Assembly (NCBI GenBank): GCA_007135505.1
Contig: SLIS01000295.1
Location: 1 to 6,430 of the forward strand
DNA: 6,430 nucleotides
Source: Halovivax sp.
GTDB taxonomy: Archaea > Halobacteriota > Halobacteria > Halobacteriales > Natrialbaceae
Direction: 5' to 3'
Numbering within the stretch: position 1 is the stretch's first letter; every line of letters starts with the position of its first letter. Of the stretch, positions 1-5,781 are shown in pieces. Position numbers and translations under genes: made by a program. The notes under the pieces are model-generated. The model was not told the origin of the DNA and ran no database searches. It worked only from the letters and a program-made list of their open reading frames with translations.

Positions 1-522
1 ATCAGCGCAGGCGCCGGATCGCTGAATCGAGACCTCGAGTGGGAACCGGAGCGGGAGACGATCGGCGTCAACGTCGCCGGATTCGCGGCCATAGCGACGG
101 CGGCCGTCGAATACTTCGAGGAACGCGTCGCCGACGGTGCCGAACTCGGGGCGGTAAACGGCGAGCGGCCCGCTCACCTCGTCGGCATCTCGTCGGTCGC
201 CTCTCGCTTCGGTAGTCCCGGCGCGCCGGCCTATAACGCCTCCAAAGCGTTCGTCAACCGGTACCTCCAGGGACTCCGGAATCGCCAGCGATCCCGGTCG
301 ACGGATATCACGATCACGAACGTCGAACCGGGCTTCGTCGACACGGACATGGCGATGGGTGAGAACCTGTTCTGGATGAGTTCCCCGGAGACGGCGGCCG
401 AGCAAATCTACCGGGCGATCCGGAAGCGACGCTCGCACGTGTACGTGACCCGGCGGTGGCGGCTGATCGCCTGGCTCTTTGCCCTCCTCCCGGAGCCGAT
501 CGTTCGTCGGGTGGTGGGCTAA
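1..522 (+). CDS. Short-chain dehydrogenase/reductase, C-terminal part (start lies before the window)
   Basis: Frame 1 is open from the first base to TAA at 520-522, giving 173 residues. The hallmarks of the classical SDR fold appear in order: the Asn of the helix-4 motif at residue 24 (N-V-A-G), the catalytic Ser at residue 65 (I-S-S), the catalytic Tyr78 and Lys82 (Y-N-A-S-K), and the P-G-F-V-D-T segment at 110-115 that closes over the nicotinamide. Ser-Tyr spacing of 13 is normal. The N-terminal Rossmann glycine motif, which would decide NAD versus NADP, lies outside the window. SDRs are soluble NAD(P)-dependent oxidoreductases acting on alcohols, ketones or sugars; the substrate cannot be told from this part. 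The last 40 or so residues are Arg/Trp-rich and hydrophobic (roughly 149-173), which might associate with a membrane; that is inference. The gene ends inside the end of tmcA, overlapping it tail-to-tail by 4 bases. Confidence 0.9.
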   Translation: MSAGAGSLNRDLEWEPERETIGVNVAGFAAIATAAVEYFEERVADGAELGAVNGERPAHLVGISSVASRFGSPGAPAYNASKAFVNRYLQGLRNRQRSRSTDITITNVEPGFVDTDMAMGENLFWMSSPETAAEQIYRAIRKRRSHVYVTRRWRLIAWLFALLPEPIVRRVVG

Positions 523-2846
523 CTGAACCCCTGCTCGTCCTCGACGAATCGATCGCGGAGTCGGCGTACTTCCGTCGCGGGCTCCTGACCGACCCGGTCG
601 GGGTCGGTCCCGTAGTGGTCGACGAGGGTCGACAGGGTGGTGCCGAAGGTTCGCATACACTGTCCCGGGGAGTGAAAATCGAGAGCGTCGGCGACGGCCG
701 GCCACGGCTGGCCCTGCAACGCACGCCTGACGAGTAATCGTTCCTCTCGCGGGGGCAGTGAAACATCGTCGGGTTCGTCGATCAGGTAGTGACAAACCAG
801 CCGGCGAAACGGACCGGGGTCGACGTCGAAGAGGCCGGGCCCGTAGGCGGCGCCGGCGATCACTCGCCAATCCTGGTTGCGTTCGGGTAGTTGGGGTGCA
901 GCAGTGGCAGGGACCGACCGAAGGAGTTCGCGGGCGGTGTCGGCGTCGAGATCGGAGAGCGCGTCCGAGAAGACTGCGAGCGACCGTCGGCCGAACCAGG
1001 TGGCCTGGCGATCGAGCAGATTCCGGCCCCGGTCGCCCGTTGCCGAGAGGACGATGGCCGAGTACTCGCCGCTGCGATCGTTTCGCGTGGTCGAGGCGTG
1101 GACGGCCCGGTAACCGTTCGATCGCCAGAAGCGAAGGAGTTCTGGCGTCGCCCCGAACCCGGAGCCGAGCCAGTCGACGTCGTCGGCGAACTCCTCGCGA
1201 ATGCACGAGAGGAGGTGGCCACCCAGTCCTCGCGAGCGGGCGGCGTGGTGGGTCGCGATCCGGACGACGCGGTACCCGGTCGACTCCCCGGCGGACTCGT
1301 CTCTGAGCTGGCTCGTCAGTACATCGGGAATCATGTTGCCACGAATCCGAGCGCCCTCGTACATTTCGGCGCGCGTCTCGGCGTCGAGTCCGCCCTCTCG
1401 GGCCAGCAGTGCGACGGCGACGACGTGGCACTCGTGTTCGAGGGTGCGAACGATCACGTTCGGCGCGTCGAGCAGGCGGGCGAGGTCCGTCGGTTCCGTC
1501 CGGTAGTGCGCCAGAACCAGCAGCCCGAACGTCTCTCGGAGGCGGTGCTCGTCGGCACGCAGCGTGACGGCGTCGGGCTGTCCGTACCCGACGGTCCCGG
1601 GTCTCGCGTCGCTGACCAGGGGCTCGACCGGCGGGCTGGCGTCGAGTGCGAGCACGCGAAACGCCCACGTTTCGACGGGATCGCCGGCTGCGTAGCGGAT
1701 CGGCTCGATTAGGGAAACGTCGTCCACGCTGTGGCCCGATTCGTCGAGTCGGTCGCGGAACCTGACCGCGAAGCCACGGCCGGTCCCCTCGTAGCCGTGG
1801 ACCGTCGTCGCGTAGGCGACCCGGTCGGCGGCGAGGATCGATTCGAGGATCGAAACAGGAAGGGCCGCCGCCTCGTCGACGATGACGACGTCCGGCCCGT
1901 CGACCCAGGATTCGACCTCCGTCGCCGGTTCGAAGCGGACGCAGCCGCCGGCTGCGGTTCGGACCGGCCGGGCTGGCCGAGTGTCGTCCTCGATCGCATC
2001 GTCGAACTCGAGATCGATGGTCGACACGAGTTCCCGAGCCCGGGCGAAGACCTCCGCACACCCTTCGACCGACGGTGCGGTGACGGCCACGTCGAGCCCG
2101 GACGCTGCGAGGGACCCCGCTGCGAGCCCGGCCGCGCTCGATTTCCCGCGTCCGCGGTCCGCTTCCAGGACGACGGCGTGTGGCCGATTCGACGGGTCCT
2201 GGAACGGTTCGAAGGCCTCGAGCGCGGTTCGCTGATCGGCCGAACGACACGCGGCGTAGGACGCTTCGGGAAACGGACCGCTATCGTCGGCGTCGGTCGA
2301 TTCCCGCTGCTCGGCCAGCCGCGGTGCTGGCTCGGTCGTACCGTCGCGACGGATCCGTCCCTCGTCGACGTCGACGATCGCGATTCCCGAATGGACCTCG
2401 AGGGTGTCGACCAGCCGGCGTCGGAAGTGACCGGTCACCGCGTCGACCTCGAACGGGGGCGCCGCGAGCGTCTCGTCGAACGCGTCGCGTCGGTCGGGCC
2501 ACGTCTCGAGCGGTGGAGTCAGCAGGATCAGAAGCCCGCCGCCGTCGATGGCGCCGACAACGCTTCCGAGGGCGTTCGGACGACACGCTTCGTGGACGTC
2601 GACGACCACGACGTCTCTGGTCGTCCCGAGGAGTCGATCCGCCGTGGCCTGGGTCAGGTGGTCACAACGAAGGCGATCCTCGGGCCCGACGAGCGTCGTC
2701 GCCGTGATCGGAACGGCCAGCTCCTCGAGGATCGCCTCCAGCTGCGAGTAGCCCGTGTCGCGGTCGCCGGCGAGGACGAGCAATCGACGCTCGTCGGTGT
2801 TTCGGGCTTCCGCACGGAGCGCGCTGGCGAGTGCGACCACGTCCAT
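519..2846 (-). CDS. tmcA: TmcA/NAT10-family RNA cytidine N4-acetyltransferase
   Basis: The 775-residue protein has the domain order of TmcA/NAT10/Kre33. An N-terminal Rossmann-like TmcA_N domain (about 1-170, with L-V-L-A-G-D-R-D near 23-30) is followed by a RecD-like ATPase with Walker A G-R-G-K-S at 232-236 and Walker B V-I-V-D-E at 321-325. Next is a GNAT domain with a R-S-R-G-L-G acetyl-CoA loop at 537-542 and F-W-R-S-N-G-Y at 573-579, then a C-terminal RNA-binding region (about 610-775). The family uses acetyl-CoA and ATP to make N4-acetylcytidine, at C34 of elongator tRNA-Met in bacteria and at more rRNA, tRNA and mRNA sites in some archaea; which set applies here is unknown. The frame stays open 62 codons upstream (to 3032). 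I chose ATG at 2846 because family homology starts there and a TATA-like box lies about 27 bases upstream, fitting leaderless translation. The stop overlaps the neighbouring dehydrogenase stop; the gene is divergent from rpl7ae. Confidence 0.93.
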   Translation of the reverse strand: MDVVALASALRAEARNTDERRLLVLAGDRDTGYSQLEAILEELAVPITATTLVGPEDRLRCDHLTQATADRLLGTTRDVVVVDVHEACRPNALGSVVGAIDGGGLLILLTPPLETWPDRRDAFDETLAAPPFEVDAVTGHFRRRLVDTLEVHSGIAIVDVDEGRIRRDGTTEPAPRLAEQRESTDADDSGPFPEASYAACRSADQRTALEAFEPFQDPSNRPHAVVLEADRGRGKSSAAGLAAGSLAASGLDVAVTAPSVEGCAEVFARARELVSTIDLEFDDAIEDDTRPARPVRTAAGGCVRFEPATEVESWVDGPDVVIVDEAAALPVSILESILAADRVAYATTVHGYEGTGRGFAVRFRDRLDESGHSVDDVSLIEPIRYAAGDPVETWAFRVLALDASPPVEPLVSDARPGTVGYGQPDAVTLRADEHRLRETFGLLVLAHYRTEPTDLARLLDAPNVIVRTLEHECHVVAVALLAREGGLDAETRAEMYEGARIRGNMIPDVLTSQLRDESAGESTGYRVVRIATHHAARSRGLGGHLLSCIREEFADDVDWLGSGFGATPELLRFWRSNGYRAVHASTTRNDRSGEYSAIVLSATGDRGRNLLDRQATWFGRRSLAVFSDALSDLDADTARELLRSVPATAAPQLPERNQDWRVIAGAAYGPGLFDVDPGPFRRLVCHYLIDEPDDVSLPPREERLLVRRALQGQPWPAVADALDFHSPGQCMRTFGTTLSTLVDHYGTDPDRVGQEPATEVRRLRDRFVEDEQGFS

Positions 2847-2870
2847 GGGGTATATTGCGAACCGAACGCG

Positions 2871-2876
2871 GTAATA
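2871..2876 (-). promoter_or_regulatory. TATA-like box of tmcA
   Basis: Read on the minus strand this is TATTAC, centred about 27 bases before the A of the chosen tmcA ATG, with a purine-rich G-C-G-G-A-G stretch just upstream in the BRE position. This is the spacing expected for a leaderless haloarchaeal transcript that begins at or next to the start codon, and no Shine-Dalgarno sequence precedes the ATG. A second AT-rich patch (about 2850-2856) is too close to the ATG to be the TATA box. Confidence 0.5.
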
Positions 2877-3054
2877 CCTCCGCTCTGCCATCTCGACTGC
2901 CGACAGCAGGCCGACGGAGGCTCGCTGAGAAGCCGATTGTTTCACAAACTGGGACGAGGCCGATGCAGGATTCGATTGGGTCTCGTGTCGTCGTTCCCTC
3001 TCCGAACTTTCGAACGTGCGTATCCGTGTCACCCCGAAGAATGTTTGAACACGC
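2877..3054. other. Upstream part of the tmcA / rpl7ae divergent intergenic region
   Basis: This stretch lies between the two divergent TATA-like boxes. I see no gene: the open frames across it are extensions of tmcA or frames antisense to it, and none has a family-like start. The sequence is more A/T-rich than its flanks and probably carries only promoter-proximal elements. No convincing operator repeat stands out. Confidence 0.45.
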
Positions 3055-3060
3055 TTTTAT
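3055..3060 (+). promoter_or_regulatory. TATA-like box of the rpl7ae-rps28e-rpl24e-ndk operon
   Basis: TTTTAT flanked by GC-rich sequence is the only good TATA-like element close upstream of rpl7ae. Archaeal initiation 26-28 bases downstream of its centre puts the start near 3084, leaving about 140 nt of untranslated leader. It probably drives all four genes, since no comparable box is seen in the short gaps between them. Confidence 0.6.
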
Positions 3061-3083
3061 GGGGGGCACCGCTACTGGAGAGT

Positions 3084-3224
3084 ACACCCTACGCGGGGTT
3101 GATGATGCTCCTAGCCGCACAGGAACTCCGCCGGAGTCGGGTGAGTCCACCCGTCCGGTACGGGGCACCCAGCGCCCCACCGGCAGGGGAGCGCGAGCCC
3201 GCGCGTAGGAGAGGTGAACAACCA
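3084..3224 (+). promoter_or_regulatory. Structured 5' leader of rpl7ae (candidate cis-regulatory RNA)
   Basis: The predicted leader holds a chain of perfect inverted repeats. They are 3086-3089/3096-3099 (4 bp), 3125-3129/3133-3137 (5 bp, 3-nt loop), 3138-3143/3148-3153 (6 bp, AGTC loop), 3155-3159/3179-3183 enclosing 3162-3166/3174-3178 (10 bp with a 2-nt bulge), and 3191-3195/3200-3204 (5 bp, AGCC loop). CTCCTA at 3108-3113 can pair with TAGGAG at 3206-3211 and would close the whole domain next to the ribosome binding site. A C-box-like ATGATGC lies at 3102-3108. L7Ae is a K-turn-binding protein and is reported to bind K-turns in its own mRNA in some archaea, so autoregulation is a natural hypothesis. 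I could not fit a canonical K-turn, because the partner strand lacks a clean CTGA. A separate small RNA is the main alternative. All pairings were found by eye. Confidence 0.5.
3211..3217 (+). promoter_or_regulatory. Shine-Dalgarno sequence of rpl7ae
   Basis: GAGGTGA matches seven consecutive bases of the archaeal Shine-Dalgarno consensus GGAGGTGATC and ends 7 bases before ATG 3225. It fixes the L7Ae start and shows that this operon uses leadered, SD-dependent initiation, unlike tmcA and the 5931 gene. Its 5' base lies in the TAGGAG segment that can pair with 3108-3113, so leader folding could affect its access. Confidence 0.75.
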
Positions 3225-3587
3225 ATGTCAGTCTACGTCACTATCGACATCCCGGCCGACCTTCAAGAGGACGCCCTCGAGGCTCTCGAGGTCGCCCGAG
3301 ACACAGGACGCGTAAAGAAAGGAACGAACGAAACGACCAAAGCGATCGAGCGCGGCAACGCCGATCTCGTCTACGTCGCCGAAGACGTCAGCCCCGAGGA
3401 GATCGTCATGCACCTGCCCGAACTCGCCGACGAGAAGGGCATCCCGGTCGTCTTCGTCGAGACTCAGGACGACGTCGGCCACGCCGCCGGACTCGAGGTC
3501 GGCTCGGCCGCCGCCGCGATCGTCGACACCGGTGAAGCCGAGGACGACGTCGACGACATCGCCGGCAAGATCGAGGATCTCGAGTGA
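3225..3587 (+). CDS. rpl7ae: 50S ribosomal protein L7Ae (K-turn-binding protein)
   Basis: The 120-residue protein matches archaeal L7Ae in length and layout. The RNA-binding signature [11 protein letters not shown] lies at 31-41; Asn35, Glu36 and Lys39 are the positions that contact the sheared G-A pairs of K-turns in the family. The C-terminal V-G-x-A-A-G-L motif lies at 84-90, followed by an A-rich strand at 95-99 and a very acidic halophilic tail. In archaea L7Ae is a 50S protein and also a core subunit of C/D-box and H/ACA RNPs, and is found in RNase P. It is first in a four-gene operon with rps28e 11 bases downstream, so its expression probably sets that of the operon. The start is supported by GAGGTGA at 3211-3217. 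The same frame is open far upstream (from 1731), but that part is antisense to tmcA and has no family similarity. Confidence 0.97.
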   Translation: MSVYVTIDIPADLQEDALEALEVARDTGRVKKGTNETTKAIERGNADLVYVAEDVSPEEIVMHLPELADEKGIPVVFVETQDDVGHAAGLEVGSAAAAIVDTGEAEDDVDDIAGKIEDLE

Positions 3588-3598
3588 GGTGGTGATAG

Positions 3599-3823
3599 AT
3601 GAGTGCTGAAGAGGGCGATGGCGGCTCGACGCCCGCCGAAGTCATCGAAATCGTCGGTAAGACCGGCATGCACGGTGAAGCCATGCAGGTCAAGTGCCGA
3701 ATCAAAGAAGGCGAGAACCAGGGCCGTATCATCACCCGCAACTGCCTCGGGCCGGTTCGCGAGGGGGACATCCTCCAGCTGCGCGAGACCGCCCGCGAGG
3801 CCGATTCGATCGGAGGTCAGTGA
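3599..3823 (+). CDS. rps28e: 30S ribosomal protein S28e
   Basis: The 74-residue protein has the normal length for haloarchaeal S28e, a small OB-fold protein of the 30S subunit near the mRNA exit region. Recognisable segments are [12 protein letters not shown] (12-23), G-E-x-M-Q-V-K-C-R-I (26-35), [18 protein letters not shown] (42-59) and the C-terminal [11 protein letters not shown] (61-71), which corresponds to the S28e signature. The ribosome binding site GAGGTG (3586-3591) overlaps the rpl7ae TGA stop, 11 bases separate the two genes, and rpl24e starts 2 bases after this stop, so the three are almost certainly co-translated. An overlapping frame at 3603-3848 is a shadow. Confidence 0.96.
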   Translation: MSAEEGDGGSTPAEVIEIVGKTGMHGEAMQVKCRIKEGENQGRIITRNCLGPVREGDILQLRETAREADSIGGQ

Positions 3824-3825
3824 CG

Positions 3826-4356
3826 ATGGTCGAGAAACGAACCTGTGACTACACGGGCGAGGAAATCGAACCCGGCACGGGAATCATGTACGTCCGCAAC
3901 GACGGTACCGTGCTCCACTTCGTCGACTCGAAGGCCGAGAAGAACTACCTGCTCGGTCGCGAGCCGCGCGATCTGGAGTGGACGGCGGAGGGACGTCGCG
4001 GCAAGGGCCCAGCCCAGGCCGAGACGCCCGCCGCGGAATCCGTCGGTACCGACGAGCGTGCTCGAGCGGACGCGGACGAGGTCCACGACGACGCGACCGA
4101 TGCTGACGAGGACGAAGCCGATACGGACGGATCCGACGCAGCGGACGCCGACGAGGACGAAGCCGACGTGACCGACGCCGACGAGGTCGAAGCTGATGCA
4201 ACCGACGCCGACGCGGACGAAGCCGACGCGTCCGGCGGTGACGAGGACGCCGAGGGCCAGGACGAACCGCCGGCCACCGACGCGGACGACGTCACGGCCG
4301 ACGACGAGGAGTCGCAGGCCGACGAGGTCGAAACCCAGGAGGGAGACGACGTATGA
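3826..4356 (+). CDS. rpl24e: 50S ribosomal protein L24e with lost Cys cluster and long acidic tail
   Basis: The 176-residue protein has an N-terminal L24e domain (about 1-60: [17 protein letters not shown], and [11 protein letters not shown] at 43-53). Standard haloarchaeal L24e is about 60-66 residues, so residues from about 62 on are an extension. About half of residues 75-176 are Asp or Glu, with no Lys and no Arg after residue 80. A zinc ribbon normally uses four Cys; here only Cys7 remains, the others being Thr10, Val33 and Ala37. The ribosomal core is probably intact, held by salt-adapted packing rather than zinc (inference). The start ATG 3826 follows GGAGGT at 3812-3816/17 inside the end of rps28e, and family homology begins there although the frame is open to 3694. 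The stop overlaps the ndk start (ATGA). Confidence 0.92.
   Translation: MVEKRTCDYTGEEIEPGTGIMYVRNDGTVLHFVDSKAEKNYLLGREPRDLEWTAEGRRGKGPAQAETPAAESVGTDERARADADEVHDDATDADEDEADTDGSDAADADEDEADVTDADEVEADATDADADEADASGGDEDAEGQDEPPATDADDVTADDEESQADEVETQEGDDV
4096..4230 (+). repeat. 30-bp tandem repeat inside the acidic tail of rpl24e
   Basis: Four 30-base units can be aligned: 4096-4125, then a 15-base interruption (4126-4140), then 4141-4170, 4171-4200 and 4201-4230 in direct succession. Units differ by about 4-7 of 30 bases in the pairs I compared. Each encodes a ten-residue block of the form (T/A)-D-A-D-E-D-E-A-D-x. The repeat stays in frame, so gain or loss of a unit would change tail length without breaking the gene. 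Confidence 0.8.
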
Positions 4357-4817
4357 CCGAGCACGAGCGAACGTTCGTCATGGTCAAGCCCGACGCGTTT
4401 GCACGCGGGCTGGTCGGTGAGGTCGTCTCCCGACTCGAGGACCGCGGACTGAAGCTCGTGGGCATCAAGGTACTGAACATGCCTCGCGAGCGAGCCGAGG
4501 AGCACTACGCCGAACACGAGGACAAACCGTTCTACGACGACCTCGTGTCCTTCATCACGTCCGGTCCCGTCGTCCCCATGGTCTGGGAGGGACAGGACGC
4601 CACGCGCCAGGTTCGACAGATGATCGGTGCAACGGACCCGCTCGAGGCCGCTCCCGGAACGATTCGCGGCGACTACGCCCTCGACCTGGGTCGAAACGTC
4701 GTCCACGCCGCAGACCACGAGGACGAGGGTGCGAACGAGCGAGAGATCGCGATCCACTTCGACGAGGACGAACTCGTCGAGTACGACCAGCACGACGCCG
4801 GTTGGCTCTACGAGTAA
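4353..4817 (+). CDS. ndk: Nucleoside-diphosphate kinase
   Basis: The 154-residue protein matches NDP kinase, which moves the gamma-phosphate from ATP to other NDPs through a phosphohistidine. T-F-V-M-V-K-P-D-A lies at 7-15 (Lys12 is the conserved active-site lysine), R-x-x-I-G-A-T-D-P style nucleotide-contact sequence at 88-96, G-T-I-R-G-D at 102-107, and the active-site segment G-R-N-V-V-H at 113-118 with catalytic His118. The residues after His118 are A-A-D-H, whereas the usual signature is H-[GA]-S-D, so the conserved Ser is Ala here. The C-terminal half (120-154) is acidic and somewhat longer than in bacteria. The start overlaps the rpl24e stop by ATGA, with AGGAGG at 4337-4342 as ribosome binding site, so translation is probably coupled. 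In many haloarchaea this operon continues into infB; here it ends and sod follows after 298 bases. Confidence 0.96.
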   Translation: MTEHERTFVMVKPDAFARGLVGEVVSRLEDRGLKLVGIKVLNMPRERAEEHYAEHEDKPFYDDLVSFITSGPVVPMVWEGQDATRQVRQMIGATDPLEAAPGTIRGDYALDLGRNVVHAADHEDEGANEREIAIHFDEDELVEYDQHDAGWLYE

Positions 4818-4838
4818 CGACGCCGACGATCGCGACAA

Positions 4839-4870
4839 TTTTCAGCCGCACTCGACACGGGTCGAGCGGC
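4839..4870 (+). terminator. T-run and strong hairpin after ndk (possible operon end)
   Basis: Just past the ndk stop, TTTT at 4839-4842 precedes a hairpin with two helices: 4845-4848/4867-4870 (4 bp) and 4851-4856/4861-4866 (6 bp, ACGG loop), separated by a 2-nt bulge. Archaeal termination often needs only a T-run, and the hairpin could protect the 3' end. The T-run comes before the hairpin, so this is not a bacterial-type terminator, and the call is tentative. Confidence 0.35.
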
Positions 4871-4957
4871 AGGCTTTCGCTTGCAACCGGTGTCGCGGAC
4901 CCGCCCGTGGCCCACTTTCACCGAGATCTATCAGAGTTCTCGATCAGTGGAGAAACC

Positions 4958-4975
4958 GTTAACACGAAGTTCGTG
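4958..4975. promoter_or_regulatory. GTTAAC followed by a 13-bp palindrome
   Basis: GTTAAC at 4958-4963 follows a purine-rich GAGAAACC, and the perfect palindrome CACGAAGTTCGTG spans 4963-4975. This could be an upstream promoter with an operator at the transcription start side, or a binding site for a dimeric regulator of sod. It is also short enough to be chance in GC-rich DNA. Confidence 0.25.
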
Positions 4976-5025
4976 GTTGGTCCGACAGAGGGGTAGACTG
5001 TTGAGCGAGACACGGTCGCGTGCGT

Positions 5026-5067
5026 GTGAGTCGTTCACTCGCAGTGAGTCGTGTTATCGTTTCACTC
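5026..5067. repeat. Paired repeats upstream of the sod promoter (candidate operator)
   Basis: GTGAGTCGT occurs exactly at 5026-5034 and 5044-5052, and TTCACTC exactly at 5034-5040 and 5061-5067. The two words thus occur in the same order twice, once abutting and once separated by 8 bases. TCACT/AGTGA also forms a small inverted repeat at 5035-5039/5043-5047. The block ends 7 bases before the TATA-like box, which is where an activator or repressor would sit. Confidence 0.4.
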
Positions 5068-5074
5068 CTCAATG

Positions 5075-5079
5075 TTTAA
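5075..5079 (+). promoter_or_regulatory. TATA-like box of sod
   Basis: TTTAA is centred at 5077. Initiation about 27 bases on gives a start near 5104, a leader of about a dozen bases before ATG 5116 and no evident Shine-Dalgarno sequence. This fits a leaderless or nearly leaderless haloarchaeal transcript. Confidence 0.55.
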
Positions 5080-5115
5080 CAGTCACGCGAACGAACACGA
5101 CCTTGGGTGTCCACA

Positions 5116-5718
5116 ATGACTGACCACGAACTTCCACCACTGCCGTACGATTACGACGCGCTCGAACCGGCGATTTCAGAACAGGTCGTTACCTGGCATC
5201 ACGACACGCACCACCAGGGATACGTCAACGGACTCAACTCGGCCGAGGAAACCCTCGCCGAGAACCGGGAGTCCGGCGACTTCGATGGCTCCGCCGGAGC
5301 CATGGGGAGTGTCACCCACAACGGGTGTGGCCACTACCTCCACACGCTCTTCTGGGAGAATATGTCCCCGAACGGCGGCGGCGAACCCGACGGCGACCTC
5401 GCCGAACGCATCGAGGAGGACTTCGGTTCCTACGAGGCCTGGAAGGGCGAATTCGAGGCTGCAGCCAGTGCTGCGGGTGGCTGGGCGCTGCTCGTCTACG
5501 ATCCCGTCGCCAAGCAGCTTCGCAATCTGGCCGTCGACAAGCACGATCAGGGTGCCCTCTGGGGCGCTCACCCGATCCTCGCACTGGACGTCTGGGAGCA
5601 CTCCTACTACCACGACTACGGCCCGGACCGAGGGTCCTTCATCGACGGATTCTTCGACGTCGTCGACTGGGACGACGTCGCAGACGAGTACGCGACGTGT
5701 ATCGACCACTTCGAATAA
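5116..5718 (+). CDS. sod: Superoxide dismutase, Mn/Fe family (likely Mn)
   Basis: The 200-residue cytoplasmic enzyme dismutates superoxide to hydrogen peroxide and oxygen. The expected metal ligands are all present: His28 (W-H-H-D-T-H-H), His76 (Y-L-H-T-L-F-W), Asp158 and His162 (D-V-W-E-H). Tyr36 of the active-site gateway is also present. The Gln in the C-terminal half (D-K-H-D-Q-G, Gln145) and Gly rather than Gln near the second ligand favour the manganese type, as reported for haloarchaeal enzymes; metal choice cannot be settled from sequence alone. N-terminal P-P-L-P-Y-D-Y-D-A-L-E-P is typical, with A-I-S following where most relatives have H-I-S. An in-frame GTG at 5107 would add three residues; ATG 5116 is preferred because family members start M-T/S-x-H-E-L. 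The gene is its own transcription unit with a TATA-like box upstream and a terminator downstream. Confidence 0.97.
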   Translation: MTDHELPPLPYDYDALEPAISEQVVTWHHDTHHQGYVNGLNSAEETLAENRESGDFDGSAGAMGSVTHNGCGHYLHTLFWENMSPNGGGEPDGDLAERIEEDFGSYEAWKGEFEAAASAAGGWALLVYDPVAKQLRNLAVDKHDQGALWGAHPILALDVWEHSYYHDYGPDRGSFIDGFFDVVDWDDVADEYATCIDHFE

Positions 5719-5763
5719 CGCTCTCGATCGACCGTTTCCACGCCGCCCGAATCGATTCTACCG

Positions 5764-5781
5764 TCGAGGACCTCGATTTTT
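5764..5781 (+). terminator. Hairpin plus T-run terminator after sod
   Basis: TCGAG at 5764-5768 and CTCGA at 5772-5776 form a 5-bp stem with a GAC loop, followed at once by five T residues (5777-5781). It lies 46 bases past the sod stop and looks like an intrinsic terminator. In archaea the T-run alone may be sufficient. Confidence 0.6.

Larger units (their letters stand above)
4871..5074. other. ndk-sod intergenic region
   Basis: I see no gene here: the open frames are short, have no family features and run into the antisense or shadow frames of neighbours. The region holds a GTTAAC plus palindrome element (4958-4975) and a paired-repeat block (5026-5067), both described separately, and then the sod TATA-like box. 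It has no tRNA-like fold that I can recognise. Confidence 0.5.

Noticed and set aside
2847..3032. A 62-residue N-terminal extension of TmcA starting at 3032
   Set aside because: Family homology begins at M-D-V-V (2846), a TATA-like box lies 27 bases before that ATG and inside the would-be extension, and the extension has no recognisable motif.
3093..3121. An H/ACA small RNA ending in the ACA at 3119-3121
   Set aside because: The GCGG/CCGC stem before ACA encloses only 18 bases, too short for a pseudouridylation pocket hairpin.
3099..3217. A complete C/D-box small RNA in the rpl7ae leader
   Set aside because: There is a C-box-like motif but no CTGA D box, and no second C'/D' pair at guide spacing.
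1731..3224. A very long plus-strand open frame continuous with rpl7ae (from 1731)
   Set aside because: It is antisense to tmcA, Arg/Asp/Gly-rich in the way GC-rich antisense frames are, and has no family features; the rpl7ae start is set by its Shine-Dalgarno and homology.
3945..4838. A 297-codon minus-strand frame rich in Ser/Ala antisense to rpl24e and ndk
   Set aside because: The Ser/Ala repeats are the reverse reading of the Asp/Glu/Ala repeat; both plus-strand genes are clear family members.
5107..5115. GTG at 5107 as the sod start
   Set aside because: It would add only three residues not found in the family N-terminus; ATG 5116 matches it. The TATA spacing does not clearly exclude GTG.
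5176..5709. A 177-codon minus-strand frame opposite sod
   Set aside because: It is a shadow of the superoxide dismutase gene, which carries all metal ligands.
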